A stretch of 64,000 bases of DNA from an uncultured bacterium (GTDB lineage Bacteria > Verrucomicrobiota > Lentisphaeria > Victivallales > UBA1829), in NCBI GenBank assembly GCA_900548385.1, contig URKJ01000002.1:1-64000 (forward strand). The letters run 5' to 3'. Below are positions 51,958 to 60,348 of the stretch, piece by piece. The notes beneath the pieces were generated by a model. The model was not told the DNA's origin. It ran no database searches and saw nothing but the letters and a program-made list of their open reading frames with translations. Made by a program: the position numbers and the translations under genes. Every line of letters starts with the position of its first letter. Position 1 is the stretch's first letter.

Positions 51958-52464
51958 TCAGCCCAGCTTTGCGAGTTCTTCCTGAAGAGACGCATCGGCC
52001 TCTTCGACCTTGCGGCTCTGTTCCTCTCGGAACGCCTTGAGTTTCTCGGCAAGTCCGGAATCGGAAAGCGCAAGCATGGAAATCGCAAGCAAAGCCGCGT
52101 TCTTCGCTCCGGCTTTTCCGGCGGTTACTGTCGCCACGGGAATCCCCGGCGGCATCTGAACCATTGCCAGAAGCGCATCGAAACCGTTAAACGGCTCGCA
52201 GGCCATCGGAATGCCGATGACGGGGAGCGTGGTATGCGCGGCAATCACTCCGGCCAGGTGCGCCGCCATTCCAGCCGCGCAGATGATGACCTTGTACCCT
52301 TCCGCCTCCGCGTTTTTCGCAAAATCAGCCGCGGCGTCCGGTGTGCGGTGCGCGGACATCACGCGCGCAGTGAAACCGACATTGAAACTGTTCAGCGTGT
52401 CAAAAGCGCCTTTCAGGGAAATCAGGTCGCTTTTACTGCCCATGATTATGGCAATTTCCGGCAT
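51958..52464 (-). CDS. purE: N5-carboxyaminoimidazole ribonucleotide mutase PurE
   Basis: It converts N5-CAIR to CAIR in purine synthesis. The 168-residue class I PurE shows IIMGSKSDL at the N terminus, VMSAHRTPD with the conserved His, AAGMAAHLAGVIAAHTTLPVIGIP, and the GKAGAKNAALLA motif. GAGGAGG lies just upstream of the ATG. The rpoZ terminator is immediately upstream, so purE either has its own promoter in that short gap or is read through. No purK or other pur gene is in view. Confidence 0.96.
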   Translation of the reverse strand: MPEIAIIMGSKSDLISLKGAFDTLNSFNVGFTARVMSAHRTPDAAADFAKNAEAEGYKVIICAAGMAAHLAGVIAAHTTLPVIGIPMACEPFNGFDALLAMVQMPPGIPVATVTAGKAGAKNAALLAISMLALSDSGLAEKLKAFREEQSRKVEEADASLQEELAKLG

Positions 52465-52482
52465 GGGAACCTCCTCTTTGAT

Positions 52483-52510
52483 AAAAAAGACGCGCCGCCG
52501 AAGCGGCGCG
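52483..52510 (-). terminator. Intrinsic terminator between rpoZ and purE
   Basis: CGCGCCGC (52491-52498) pairs with GCGGCGCG (52503-52510) around a TTCG tetraloop on the minus strand, followed by TC and six T. It ends about 20 bases before the purE ATG, so it could also attenuate purE. Confidence 0.85.
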
Positions 52511-52535
52511 CCGTAATTGCTTCATCCGGAACGGA

Positions 52536-52829
52536 TCAGTCGTTGGCCGGATGATTGTTTCTCATCTTGATCTCGCCGTTTTCGCGCCTTGCGGCTTCCT
52601 TGACGGCGTTGATCTCCTTCAGGAAATCGTCCGGAGAACCGTCGAAGTTGGCGGCGAGTTTTCCTTCCGCGATCTCCAGCAGAGCCACGTCGATGTGGTT
52701 CTCATCTTTGCAGCGCACCATCGGGCGCGCTCCGCAGGCAAGCTCGTTCGCTCTTCTGGAAGCCAGAAGAATCAGCGTTTTGGCATCCGGGACAACCTGC
52801 CGGGCCCGTTCCAGATAATCGTTGTTCAT
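52536..52829 (-). CDS. rpoZ: RNA polymerase omega subunit
   Basis: A 97-residue omega subunit that aids assembly of the beta-prime subunit. The family core is present: VPDAKTLILLASRRANEL near 14-31 and VALLEIAEGKL around 48-58. The C-terminal tail is charged. It lies 20 bases after the acyl-CoA dehydrogenase gene, apparently sharing its transcript, and ends at a strong terminator. Confidence 0.9.
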   Translation of the reverse strand: MNNDYLERARQVVPDAKTLILLASRRANELACGARPMVRCKDENHIDVALLEIAEGKLAANFDGSPDDFLKEINAVKEAARRENGEIKMRNNHPAND

Positions 52830-52849
52830 GGTATCAGTTTCTCCTGAAA

Positions 52850-54541
52850 TCAGTAATCAATGACGTCACGGTGTCTGTCGATCGTCGACAGATCGCCGCT
52901 CATCACGATCTGATAGTTTCGTTCAAAGTCATGGACCGCATCAAGGATATAGCGTTCCGCCAGCGGAACACGTTTCGGATCCTTCTTCGCATCGCGGAGC
53001 ATCAGCAGAGAGACGAACACGAACGTTTCATTCTCGACCAGATTTCTCGCGCGGAGGTCATGATAAGCGGAATCCTTTCTGTCCGCAACGAACTGGACAG
53101 CCGCTTTCTGTTTTTCAAACATCTCGTCGACCATCTTCAGCAGACGGCAGTCGAGTCCGTCACAGGACATGCCGAGCATTTTCGTGATAATCGGATCAAG
53201 GACGCGCTGCATCACGCCGCCGATCGCCGCGACGACCTGAAGCTGAGTGGTGCCTTCGTAGATGTTGGTGATGCGGGCGTCACGGTAGTAGCGTTCCGCA
53301 TCGAAATCGTGCATATATCCCGTTCCGCCGTGAATCTGAATGCAGTCGTAGGCGACCTGGTTCGCGATTTCCGTGGCAAGAGCCTTGCACATCGGAGTCA
53401 GCACGGCGGCGACCTTCGAATAGAATTTCGCTTTCTCGGAACGCTCGTCAAGCGCGATATGCGAATACCGCAGATCGACCATCTTCGTGGTCTCGTAAAG
53501 CAGCGCGCGGGCGGCGGTGACTTTGATCTTCATCTTTGCGAGCATGTCGTAAATCGCGGGGAACTGGTCGATGCTCTGCTTGAACTGCACGCGTTCGGCG
53601 GCGTATTTTTTCGCTTCGCGGTAAGCGGCTTCGGCAATGCCGAGCGCCTGTCCGCTGATCGCCACGCGGGCGCCGTTCATCAGACTCATGACGTACTTCG
53701 TCAGACCGCGGCGTTCCTGTCCGCAGAGTTCCGCCGGAACGTTGTTGTACTGAAGTTCGGCGGTCGGCACGCCGTGAATACCGAGCTTGTGCTCGATACG
53801 GCGGACCTTGAGTTCCGGACAGGCTTCGCAGATGAACATGGAAAGTCCGCGTCCGTCAACCGTTCCCTCTTTGGAACGGGCAAGCACGAGATGAATCTTC
53901 GAGCAGCCGTTGGTGATGAAGCGCTTCATACCGTTGAGATACCACTTGCCGTCGGCACCCTGCGTCGCTTTGAGACGGACGGACTGGAGGTCGGAACCGG
54001 AATCCGGCTCGGTGAGGTCCATGGAACCGTCCGCTTCGCCGGAAGCGAAACGCGGAAGATATTTCTGACGCTGTTCCTCGGAACCGAACTCGCAGATCGT
54101 TTCCGCAATATCCTGAAGACCGATCAGGTTCTGCAGGGAAGCGTCGGCGCGGGCGACCATTTCCGTCATCATCGTATAGATGGTAGTCGGGAAATTGAGT
54201 CCGCCGTACTGACGCGGAAGCATGACGCCCATGACTCCGGCGTCCTTGAGATCCTTGAGATTCTTGTCGGTCAGCGGATGATACTTGACCACGCCGTCCT
54301 TGAAATACGGCCCCTCTTCGTCCACCTGCCGGGAACGGGGAGCGATGCGTTCGCCGGTGATCTCGCCGATCACTTCCATCACGCGTTTGTAGTTATCCAT
54401 CGCATCTTCGTAATTCTCCGGTGCGAAATCGAACTGTTCCGCCTGCTTGTAATCGTTTTCACGAAGCGCGACGATCTCTTCCATTTCCAGATTCCGGAGC
54501 GTGAACATCAGATCCGGATTGTCGGTAAAAAAGTTGGACAT
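52850..54541 (-). CDS. Acyl-CoA dehydrogenase
   Basis: A flavoenzyme oxidising acyl-CoA to enoyl-CoA, passing electrons to ETF. The 563-residue product has the N-terminal helical domain, FAD/substrate motif MDLTEPDSGSDLQSVRLKA (174-192), and the catalytic base E429 in NIYEGTTQLQ. IHGGTGYMHDF (403-413) is the FAD-binding helix. About 120 extra C-terminal residues exceed the 380-residue short-chain type, as in the longer acyl-CoA dehydrogenase group. It follows etfA by 12 bases, so the two act together. Chain-length preference unknown. Confidence 0.93.
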   Translation of the reverse strand: MSNFFTDNPDLMFTLRNLEMEEIVALRENDYKQAEQFDFAPENYEDAMDNYKRVMEVIGEITGERIAPRSRQVDEEGPYFKDGVVKYHPLTDKNLKDLKDAGVMGVMLPRQYGGLNFPTTIYTMMTEMVARADASLQNLIGLQDIAETICEFGSEEQRQKYLPRFASGEADGSMDLTEPDSGSDLQSVRLKATQGADGKWYLNGMKRFITNGCSKIHLVLARSKEGTVDGRGLSMFICEACPELKVRRIEHKLGIHGVPTAELQYNNVPAELCGQERRGLTKYVMSLMNGARVAISGQALGIAEAAYREAKKYAAERVQFKQSIDQFPAIYDMLAKMKIKVTAARALLYETTKMVDLRYSHIALDERSEKAKFYSKVAAVLTPMCKALATEIANQVAYDCIQIHGGTGYMHDFDAERYYRDARITNIYEGTTQLQVVAAIGGVMQRVLDPIITKMLGMSCDGLDCRLLKMVDEMFEKQKAAVQFVADRKDSAYHDLRARNLVENETFVFVSLLMLRDAKKDPKRVPLAERYILDAVHDFERNYQIVMSGDLSTIDRHRDVIDY

Positions 54542-54553
54542 TCTCTATTCTCC

Positions 54554-55576
54554 TCACGCTTTGGCTTTGTAGGCTTTGATCATCATCGGAATGACCTGAT
54601 TGAGGTCTCCGACAATACCGTAGTGCGCAACCGAGAAAATCGGCGCGGCGGGATCGGTGTTGATCGCGATGATCTTTTTACTTTCGCTCATTCCGGCGCA
54701 GTGCTGGACAGAGCCGCTGATGCCGCAGGCGATGTACAGCTTCGGACGGACCGTCACACCGGTCTGACCGATCTGATGATCATGGTCAATCCAGCCGGCG
54801 TCAACCGCCGCACGGGATGCTCCGACTTCGCCGCCGAGCGCCTGTGCCAGTTCGTGAATCAGCTTGAAGTTTTCCTTGGAACCGACTCCGTAGCCGCCCG
54901 CCACAATGATCTGGGCGCCTTTCAGATTCACGGTTTTATCCTGACGGACACGCTCAATCACTTTGACGACCGTCTCTTCCTGCGTCAGAGCGACATCGAC
55001 TTTGACGATCTCGCCGGTCGCATCCGCCTTGGGTTCCGCCATCTTCATGACGCCCTCGCGGACGGTCACCATCTGCGGATCGTCCCAGGTGTTGACAATG
55101 GTCGCAATGATGTTTCCGCCGAATGCCGGACGGATCTGCATCAGTTTGTTTTTATAGAATTTCTTGTTGACTTTGTCGTCGAAATCGTCGATCCGCAGGT
55201 CGGTGCAGTCGGCGGTGAGTCCGGCGAGCTTCTCGGAAGCGATGCGCGGAGCGAGTTCGCGCCCCTTCATGGTCGCGCCGAACAGCAGGATGTTCGGTTT
55301 GTGTTCGCGGATCAGGTCCATGATGACTTTGGCGAACGGCAGAACCGTAAACGGCTCCAGGCGCGGATCATCGGCGAGATAGACTTTTTTGCAGCCGTAC
55401 TGGAACAGCGTGCCGCAGCAGCTTTCCACATTGGAGCCGAGCAGAACGGCTTCGACATCGACGCCGAGCGTGGAAGCCAGTTCCGCGCCCTTGCTGACGA
55501 GTTCTAGACTGACGTCCGCAATCTTGCCGCCTTCCTGCTCAATAAAAACCCAGACATTTCCAATTTGTTCAGACAT
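54554..55576 (-). CDS. etfA: Electron-transfer flavoprotein alpha subunit
   Basis: A 340-residue ETF alpha subunit that binds FAD and shuttles electrons from the neighbouring acyl-CoA dehydrogenase. The C-terminal FAD domain is clear: GGYGVGSKENFKLI, VGASRAAVDAGWIDHDHQIGQTG, LYIACGISGSVQHCAGM and IAINTDPAAPIFSVAHYGIVGD. The N-terminal region is an ETF-type adenine-nucleotide alpha-hydrolase fold. ATG 55576 lies just after the etfB stop. Middle gene of the etfB-etfA-acd operon. Confidence 0.95.
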   Translation of the reverse strand: MSEQIGNVWVFIEQEGGKIADVSLELVSKGAELASTLGVDVEAVLLGSNVESCCGTLFQYGCKKVYLADDPRLEPFTVLPFAKVIMDLIREHKPNILLFGATMKGRELAPRIASEKLAGLTADCTDLRIDDFDDKVNKKFYKNKLMQIRPAFGGNIIATIVNTWDDPQMVTVREGVMKMAEPKADATGEIVKVDVALTQEETVVKVIERVRQDKTVNLKGAQIIVAGGYGVGSKENFKLIHELAQALGGEVGASRAAVDAGWIDHDHQIGQTGVTVRPKLYIACGISGSVQHCAGMSESKKIIAINTDPAAPIFSVAHYGIVGDLNQVIPMMIKAYKAKA

Positions 55577-55581
55577 GATAA

Positions 55582-56475
55582 TCACCCTAATGTATGGTCT
55601 TCAATGAGTTCGTGAATGAGGTTTGAAACCCCGGCGTCGGTGGCTTCGACGGCTTTGTAGTCGCCCGCGGTCAGCACAACGCTCTGGATCTGTTTGACTT
55701 TGGTCGGAGAACCGGCAAAACCGATACGCTGTGTGTCGGCTTCCACATCGGCGGCGGTCCATTCCTGAATCAGCAGGCCCTTTGCCGACAACGTTTCAAG
55801 ATCGGCGGCAACCGCTTCCGAACCGACGTAATTGCTGGTCTTGGAGGAAGCGAGTTCCGATTTGGTTTTCGCTTTTTTGTATTTCATGATGCGCATTGCG
55901 TTTTTCGGACGCGGCTCGTTGGCGTCGATCACGGTAAAGAGCGCGGGTGTGGGGGATTCGAGAATCTCATAACCGCCTTCGATCGCGCGGCGTGCCTTGA
56001 CGGATTTTTCCGTGAGTTCGAGAACTTCTTCCACATAGGAAATCTGGGGAAGACGGAGCTTTTCAGCGATCTGCGGTCCGACCTGGGCGGTATCGCCGTC
56101 GATGGCCTGACGTCCGCAGAGGATCAGATCGAATTTGCCGATCTTTGCGGCGCACTTGCTGAGAGCGTAGCTGGTTGCGAGCGTATCGGCGCCGGCAAAC
56201 GCGCGGTCGGTCAGCAGCACGGCGTCATCGGCGCCTCTGCAGAGAGCATCGCGCAGAACTTCCGCGGCGGCGGGAGGTCCCATGGTTGCAACAGTAACTT
56301 TTGCCTGATAACGGTCTTTCAGCTGAAGTGCCAGCTCCAAAGCATTCAGGTCTTCCGGATTGAAGATCGCGGGAAGCGCCTGCCGGTTGACAGTGCCGTC
56401 CGCCTTCATCGCGTCGCCGGTGATGTTTTGGGTGTCCGGAACCTGCTTCACAAACACAATGATTGTGTAGCTCAC
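55582..56475 (-). CDS. etfB: Electron-transfer flavoprotein beta subunit
   Basis: A 297-residue ETF beta subunit. The N-terminal signature is VFVKQVPDTQ followed by NPEDLNALELALQLKD; LILCGRQAIDGDTAQVGPQIAEKL is the conserved nucleotide-binding segment. It starts with GTG, preceded by AAAGGAG. The VPDT motif and anaerobic setting are compatible with an electron-bifurcating ETF/acyl-CoA dehydrogenase complex, but this cannot be settled by eye. First gene of the operon. Confidence 0.95.
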   Translation of the reverse strand: MSYTIIVFVKQVPDTQNITGDAMKADGTVNRQALPAIFNPEDLNALELALQLKDRYQAKVTVATMGPPAAAEVLRDALCRGADDAVLLTDRAFAGADTLATSYALSKCAAKIGKFDLILCGRQAIDGDTAQVGPQIAEKLRLPQISYVEEVLELTEKSVKARRAIEGGYEILESPTPALFTVIDANEPRPKNAMRIMKYKKAKTKSELASSKTSNYVGSEAVAADLETLSAKGLLIQEWTAADVEADTQRIGFAGSPTKVKQIQSVVLTAGDYKAVEATDAGVSNLIHELIEDHTLG

Positions 56476-56549
56476 GGGATACTCCTTTTTGGTTAATTTT
56501 TGGTTTGAACAATCAAACTATAATTTGTCAACTAAAATTCTAACTTGAT

Positions 56550-56577
56550 ACTATAATCCGCTTTTTGCAAAAAACAA
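56550..56577 (-). promoter_or_regulatory. Candidate etfB promoter
   Basis: On the minus strand: TTGTTT (56577-56572), 16-base spacer, TATAGT (56555-56550), about 75 bases before the etfB start. Confidence 0.4.
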
Positions 56578-56693
56578 ATCCGCCGTAAAAATATTTTCAT
56601 GGAATCCGGTCGAATCCTGTTCAAACGGCGGGAGACACTGGCCGCAACGAAACAATACGGAATGAACGGAATTTGTAAAGTCAACCCGCAGAA

Positions 56694-56707
56694 TTACATT
56701 TTTGTAA
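56694..56707. promoter_or_regulatory. TTACATTTTTGTAA palindrome
   Basis: Identical over 14 bases to the first of the two tandem sites upstream of gdhA (31740-31753). It is a shared operator candidate. Confidence 0.5.
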
Positions 56708-56852
56708 ATCCGCCCTCCGGCAAACCGCCGTTTTTCAAGTGTAAAACAGAAACGCCCCCGGTTGGCACATGAAATGCTTATCAGAAAAATAACGCTGCGT
56801 TGAATATTTATTTTCAGAAACACGAACAAAACAACTACGGAAAGACACAAAA

Positions 56853-58388
56853 ATGACAAACAATCGTTTCACTGTTTCGATCGGAGTTTTTCTTGTCGCC
56901 TGTACAACTTCTCTTTTCGGCGGGGAGGAGCCGGGAAAAGAAAAAGTAAAACGCATTGAATGGTTGCAGGACAATGCGCAGAAATACATGTCGACAAAAA
57001 TCTATGAACTCAAGCATGTCAGGGCGGCGGACCTCACGCCGTTTGTCGAGGGAGCCGTCAAGCGTTACCGGACCGACTCCCGGATTCAACGGCTGAGTTA
57101 CGCGGACGGCGGAAAGGAGTATCTGGTCGTTTCAACGGGAACCGCAATGCTGCCGTATGTCGACGAGATCATCCGGGCACTTGACCGCCCCTCCCCCAAA
57201 ACCGACGCCATGGGCTCCAACATTGAGGGAACCGGAATCAGCAACTTCGTCTACTACACCAAATACCGCACAAGTCAGGAAATGAAGAACATCGTCAACA
57301 GGAACATTCTCGACGACAACGGCCGCGCCTATGCCGACGTCGCCTGTGCCATGATCTATTGGAAAAGCTCCGTTTCCAAAGGGAAACAGATAGAAAAATG
57401 GCTGGCGGCACTCGACCGTCCCGTTCCTCAGGTCGCCCTGACCCTGAAAGTCTATGAGGTGCGGAAAAGCGTGCTGCGCGACCTCGGTATTGATTATGTC
57501 GCATGGAAGAACGGTCCCGGACTTGATCTGTTCGGAGCCGGAGCCGACATGTTCAATTCATGGGGAATCGAAAAGCTCGTGGAAGTGCTCGGCACAAAGG
57601 GATTCGACTACCTGACCAGTTCGCAGTTCGCGTTCGGCGGCATCTTCTTTGCGCCGCAGTTCGATGCGAGTTTCGTCAAAATTCTGGAACAGGAAGGAAT
57701 CGCCACGGTCGCCACCTCCGCCTCCGTCACGCTGGTGAACGGCGCGGACGCCACGATCACGTTCTCTCCCGATTTTCAGAATATCGTCAAGAGCGACAAC
57801 GATAAAACAACCGTGGCGGAAGGCGGCACAACCACCTATACGCTGAACGTGGGCAGCTCCATCATCAATTTCAAGGGAGACAAGTACACGAAAGAGCAGA
57901 GCAAGGACGGCTATCTCTATTATGAAGAAGTCCCCGGAAACGTTTCCGGAACGATCATGTTCGGATACGATTTCACGGTGTCCTCCCCGGTGGAAAGCAA
58001 CAATTTCGGAGTCCAGCTGGTGAACTCGACCGGAATGGCGTCCAGTCTCTGCCTTGACGTCGGAAAAGAGCAGCTGATCGGAACATGGGAACAGACTTAT
58101 GACGTCAAGCAGAACATCGGCATTCCGTTCCTTTCCGACATTCCGATCCTGAAATATCTCTTCGGAACGGAAAAAATTTCAAAATCGACCTCGAAAGTTT
58201 TCGTGACGCTTCAGGCGGAGTGGATCACGCCCGACACCAAGCTCGCCTCATGGGCGGGAAAACTGCTGGCGGAGGATGAGATCATTCAGGCAGCCGCCCC
58301 CTCCCCCGTCGCCGCGGAGAAAGCCGCGGAGGACGCGAAGGAAGCCAAAGCGCTTGACAAGGCTTTCGACAAAGAACTCGGCAAGTAA
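56853..58388 (+). CDS. Secretin-like protein 1 of tandem pair
   Basis: A 511-residue exported protein with a signal peptide at about 1-22 (VSIGVFLVACTTSLFG). N-domain-like repeats span about 45-195: YELKHVRAADLTPFVEGAVKR, and VSTGTAMLPYVDEIIRALDRP, the secretin short-domain pattern. The secretin C domain is at about 200-460: VYEVRKSVLRDLGIDY, ILEQEGIATVATSASVTLVNG, and IPFLSDIPILKYLFGTEK near the end of the barrel. An Ala/Glu/Lys-rich tail follows. It should form an outer-membrane ring. It is 24 bases before a second, diverged copy. No ATPase, platform or pilin gene is adjacent. Confidence 0.8.
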   Translation: MTNNRFTVSIGVFLVACTTSLFGGEEPGKEKVKRIEWLQDNAQKYMSTKIYELKHVRAADLTPFVEGAVKRYRTDSRIQRLSYADGGKEYLVVSTGTAMLPYVDEIIRALDRPSPKTDAMGSNIEGTGISNFVYYTKYRTSQEMKNIVNRNILDDNGRAYADVACAMIYWKSSVSKGKQIEKWLAALDRPVPQVALTLKVYEVRKSVLRDLGIDYVAWKNGPGLDLFGAGADMFNSWGIEKLVEVLGTKGFDYLTSSQFAFGGIFFAPQFDASFVKILEQEGIATVATSASVTLVNGADATITFSPDFQNIVKSDNDKTTVAEGGTTTYTLNVGSSIINFKGDKYTKEQSKDGYLYYEEVPGNVSGTIMFGYDFTVSSPVESNNFGVQLVNSTGMASSLCLDVGKEQLIGTWEQTYDVKQNIGIPFLSDIPILKYLFGTEKISKSTSKVFVTLQAEWITPDTKLASWAGKLLAEDEIIQAAAPSPVAAEKAAEDAKEAKALDKAFDKELGK

Positions 58389-58412
58389 AACATCAACATC
58401 GGGAGTTTCACA

Positions 58413-60263
58413 ATGACAGACATGAACAAATTGATGGCAGCGGCGGCACTCGGAATCTTTTCCTTTGCCGGAGCCCACGCACAGTACGCACCGTATCCGG
58501 AGAGGGGACAGCAGCCGGAAAGCCAGGCCGCAACCGGACCGTATGACAAGACCGCTGTTCACGCACAACTCAGGCTGAACATCGACAAGGATGTGGGAAA
58601 GGTCCATTTCATCCGCAACAACAACGATCCGAACGTGGTGACGAAAGCCTATGTGCTCAAACACGCAGATCCGTATGAGATCCGCCCGTTTATCAGAAAC
58701 GCGGTCTCCTCGCGCCGGGTCAAAACTTCTCCGACCACGGTGGAGTGCATCAAATACTCCGACGGCACGGGCGTTCTGCTGGTTTCCGCGGAAGATTACC
58801 GGTTTACGGATGAATCCAAACCCGGAATGAGCATCGACGCCATCGTCGCAATGCTGGACAAGCCGCGCCTGACTTCCTCCTCCGGCTCGCTCACCTATCT
58901 GTATTTCCCGAAATACTTTTCCGCGGAGGCTCTCTGTTCCCTGCTGGCACAGGTCGGCGCGAACGTGGAGGGCGACAATGTCGAACTCCAGTACGGACGT
59001 GACAGTCTCGGCTTTGACGAGGGGCTCAACGCCATGCTGATGTACGTTCCCCGTTACAGCGCAAAACATCTGGAACGCCTGATCAAAATCTACGACATTC
59101 CACCCTACGATGTCGATGTCAAGTACAAACTGTATGAGATCGACGCGGAGAACGACACGAAAATCGGACTCGATTTTCAGGCATGGAAAAACAACGGCGG
59201 AGCGGATATTTTCAGCGTCGGCGCACGTTTCCGCGACGGCTGGAGCGCCAACTGGGCGGACGGTCCGAACCGGACCGGAACCAGCAACACCCGTTTCCTG
59301 AACTTCAACCCGAAATGGAACACCCGCTATCTGGATTTTCTCGTTTCAAAGGGAAAGGCGAAAGTCGCGACAAAGGGAGTCATCCGGATCGACACGACCG
59401 CAACCGCGACCGTGACCGCCACGACGCAGCTGTTCAACATTGAAAACGGCGAACAGCTCGAAGCAGGTTCCGGCGTGGAAGGATACATCTTCGTCCCGGA
59501 TGCCGGTTATGCCGTAACCGCCGTCAATTCCAAAGGCGTGACGGTCATCGACACGGCAAACGGAGTAGTCCCCTCCGGCGCCTCGTATCCGTGGATGATT
59601 ACAAAGCTGAAAAACGGCAATTCCGAATTCTACACGATCAAATCCAAAGGCGGCACGTTCGACAACGGAAGAAGCGCCATCAAAATCGCCTACGTCTCCG
59701 TGACCGCGACGGAAACGGATGCCTCCGGAAACAGTGTAACGGTTGATGTTCCGTGGAACACCGGCGCGCAGTATCTCGCGCAGAAAGGCTTCAAGGTGGA
59801 AACGACCGCTTCCTCCTACGGCTTCACGCTCGCCCTGACGCCGGTCGTCGCGGAAAAAACAACCACGATGGACATCGACATCAGAAATGAAAGCCTGATC
59901 GGATGGAATTCCGACGGAACACCGCGCATCAGCAAGGACACCGGCCTGCGGACCAGAGTCATGATGAACAACGCCGGACAGACCTTCGTGGTCGGCGGGC
60001 TTTCCAAACGCTCTCTCGTCACGAGCGACGGCGGTGTGCCATGGTTGAAAAAACTTCCGCTTCTGGGCTATCTTTTCTCAACGGAATCGCAGGCGACGAA
60101 GCGTTCGCAGCTGGTTCTCGTTCTGGAATGCACCGTTGTCGATACTGTCGGTGCAAAACTGGACGGCAAAGCCGGGGAGGCAATCCGCGAAGCGAACGGC
60201 AGACTGACTGAAGCCGGAGTCAAAATTCCGTATGCAAACACGCAATGGGGATTCCGGAGATAA
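58413..60263 (+). CDS. Secretin-like protein 2 of tandem pair
   Basis: A 616-residue exported protein with a signal peptide at about 1-23 (LMAAAALGIFSFAGAHA). N-domain-like repeats (YVLKHADPYEIRPFIRNAVSS, LYFPKYFSAEALCSLLAQVG) precede a secretin C domain: YKLYEIDAENDTKIGLDFQ, LVSKGKAKVATKGVIRI, and VPWLKKLPLLGYLFSTES followed by RSQLVLVLECTVV. The barrel region carries a 100-residue insertion (about 350-450) absent from copy 1. The two genes are probably one transcript and may form a mixed or paired pore. Partner proteins are not in the window. Confidence 0.8.
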   Translation: MTDMNKLMAAAALGIFSFAGAHAQYAPYPERGQQPESQAATGPYDKTAVHAQLRLNIDKDVGKVHFIRNNNDPNVVTKAYVLKHADPYEIRPFIRNAVSSRRVKTSPTTVECIKYSDGTGVLLVSAEDYRFTDESKPGMSIDAIVAMLDKPRLTSSSGSLTYLYFPKYFSAEALCSLLAQVGANVEGDNVELQYGRDSLGFDEGLNAMLMYVPRYSAKHLERLIKIYDIPPYDVDVKYKLYEIDAENDTKIGLDFQAWKNNGGADIFSVGARFRDGWSANWADGPNRTGTSNTRFLNFNPKWNTRYLDFLVSKGKAKVATKGVIRIDTTATATVTATTQLFNIENGEQLEAGSGVEGYIFVPDAGYAVTAVNSKGVTVIDTANGVVPSGASYPWMITKLKNGNSEFYTIKSKGGTFDNGRSAIKIAYVSVTATETDASGNSVTVDVPWNTGAQYLAQKGFKVETTASSYGFTLALTPVVAEKTTTMDIDIRNESLIGWNSDGTPRISKDTGLRTRVMMNNAGQTFVVGGLSKRSLVTSDGGVPWLKKLPLLGYLFSTESQATKRSQLVLVLECTVVDTVGAKLDGKAGEAIREANGRLTEAGVKIPYANTQWGFRR

Positions 60264-60278
60264 TTCCCGTTCTTTTCA

Positions 60279-60312
60279 AAAAGGGTCTCCCGGTCCGGCG
60301 GGAGGTCCTTTT
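60279..60312. terminator. Bidirectional terminator between secretin 2 and the GH2-like gene
   Basis: AAAAGG-GT-CTCCCG (60279-60292) pairs with CGGGAG-GT-CCTTTT (60299-60312) with a six-base loop and short A/T runs on both sides. It lies between convergent genes. Confidence 0.7.
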
Positions 60313-60348
60313 AATGCAGAGCCCGGAACGGACGGAACCGGCACGGCA

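Larger units (their letters stand above)
56476..56852. other. Divergent intergenic region, etfB / secretin pair
   Basis: 377 bases without a gene. It holds a candidate etfB promoter (56550-56577), a TTACATTTTTGTAA site (56694-56707) and, toward the secretin gene, AT-rich sequence in which I see no convincing promoter. No RNA gene recognised. Confidence 0.5.

Noticed and set aside
52871..55507. Very long open frame (878 codons) opposite the acyl-CoA dehydrogenase and etfA genes
   Set aside because: It is the antisense of two well-conserved genes; open antisense frames arise from their codon bias, and its translation shows no domain.
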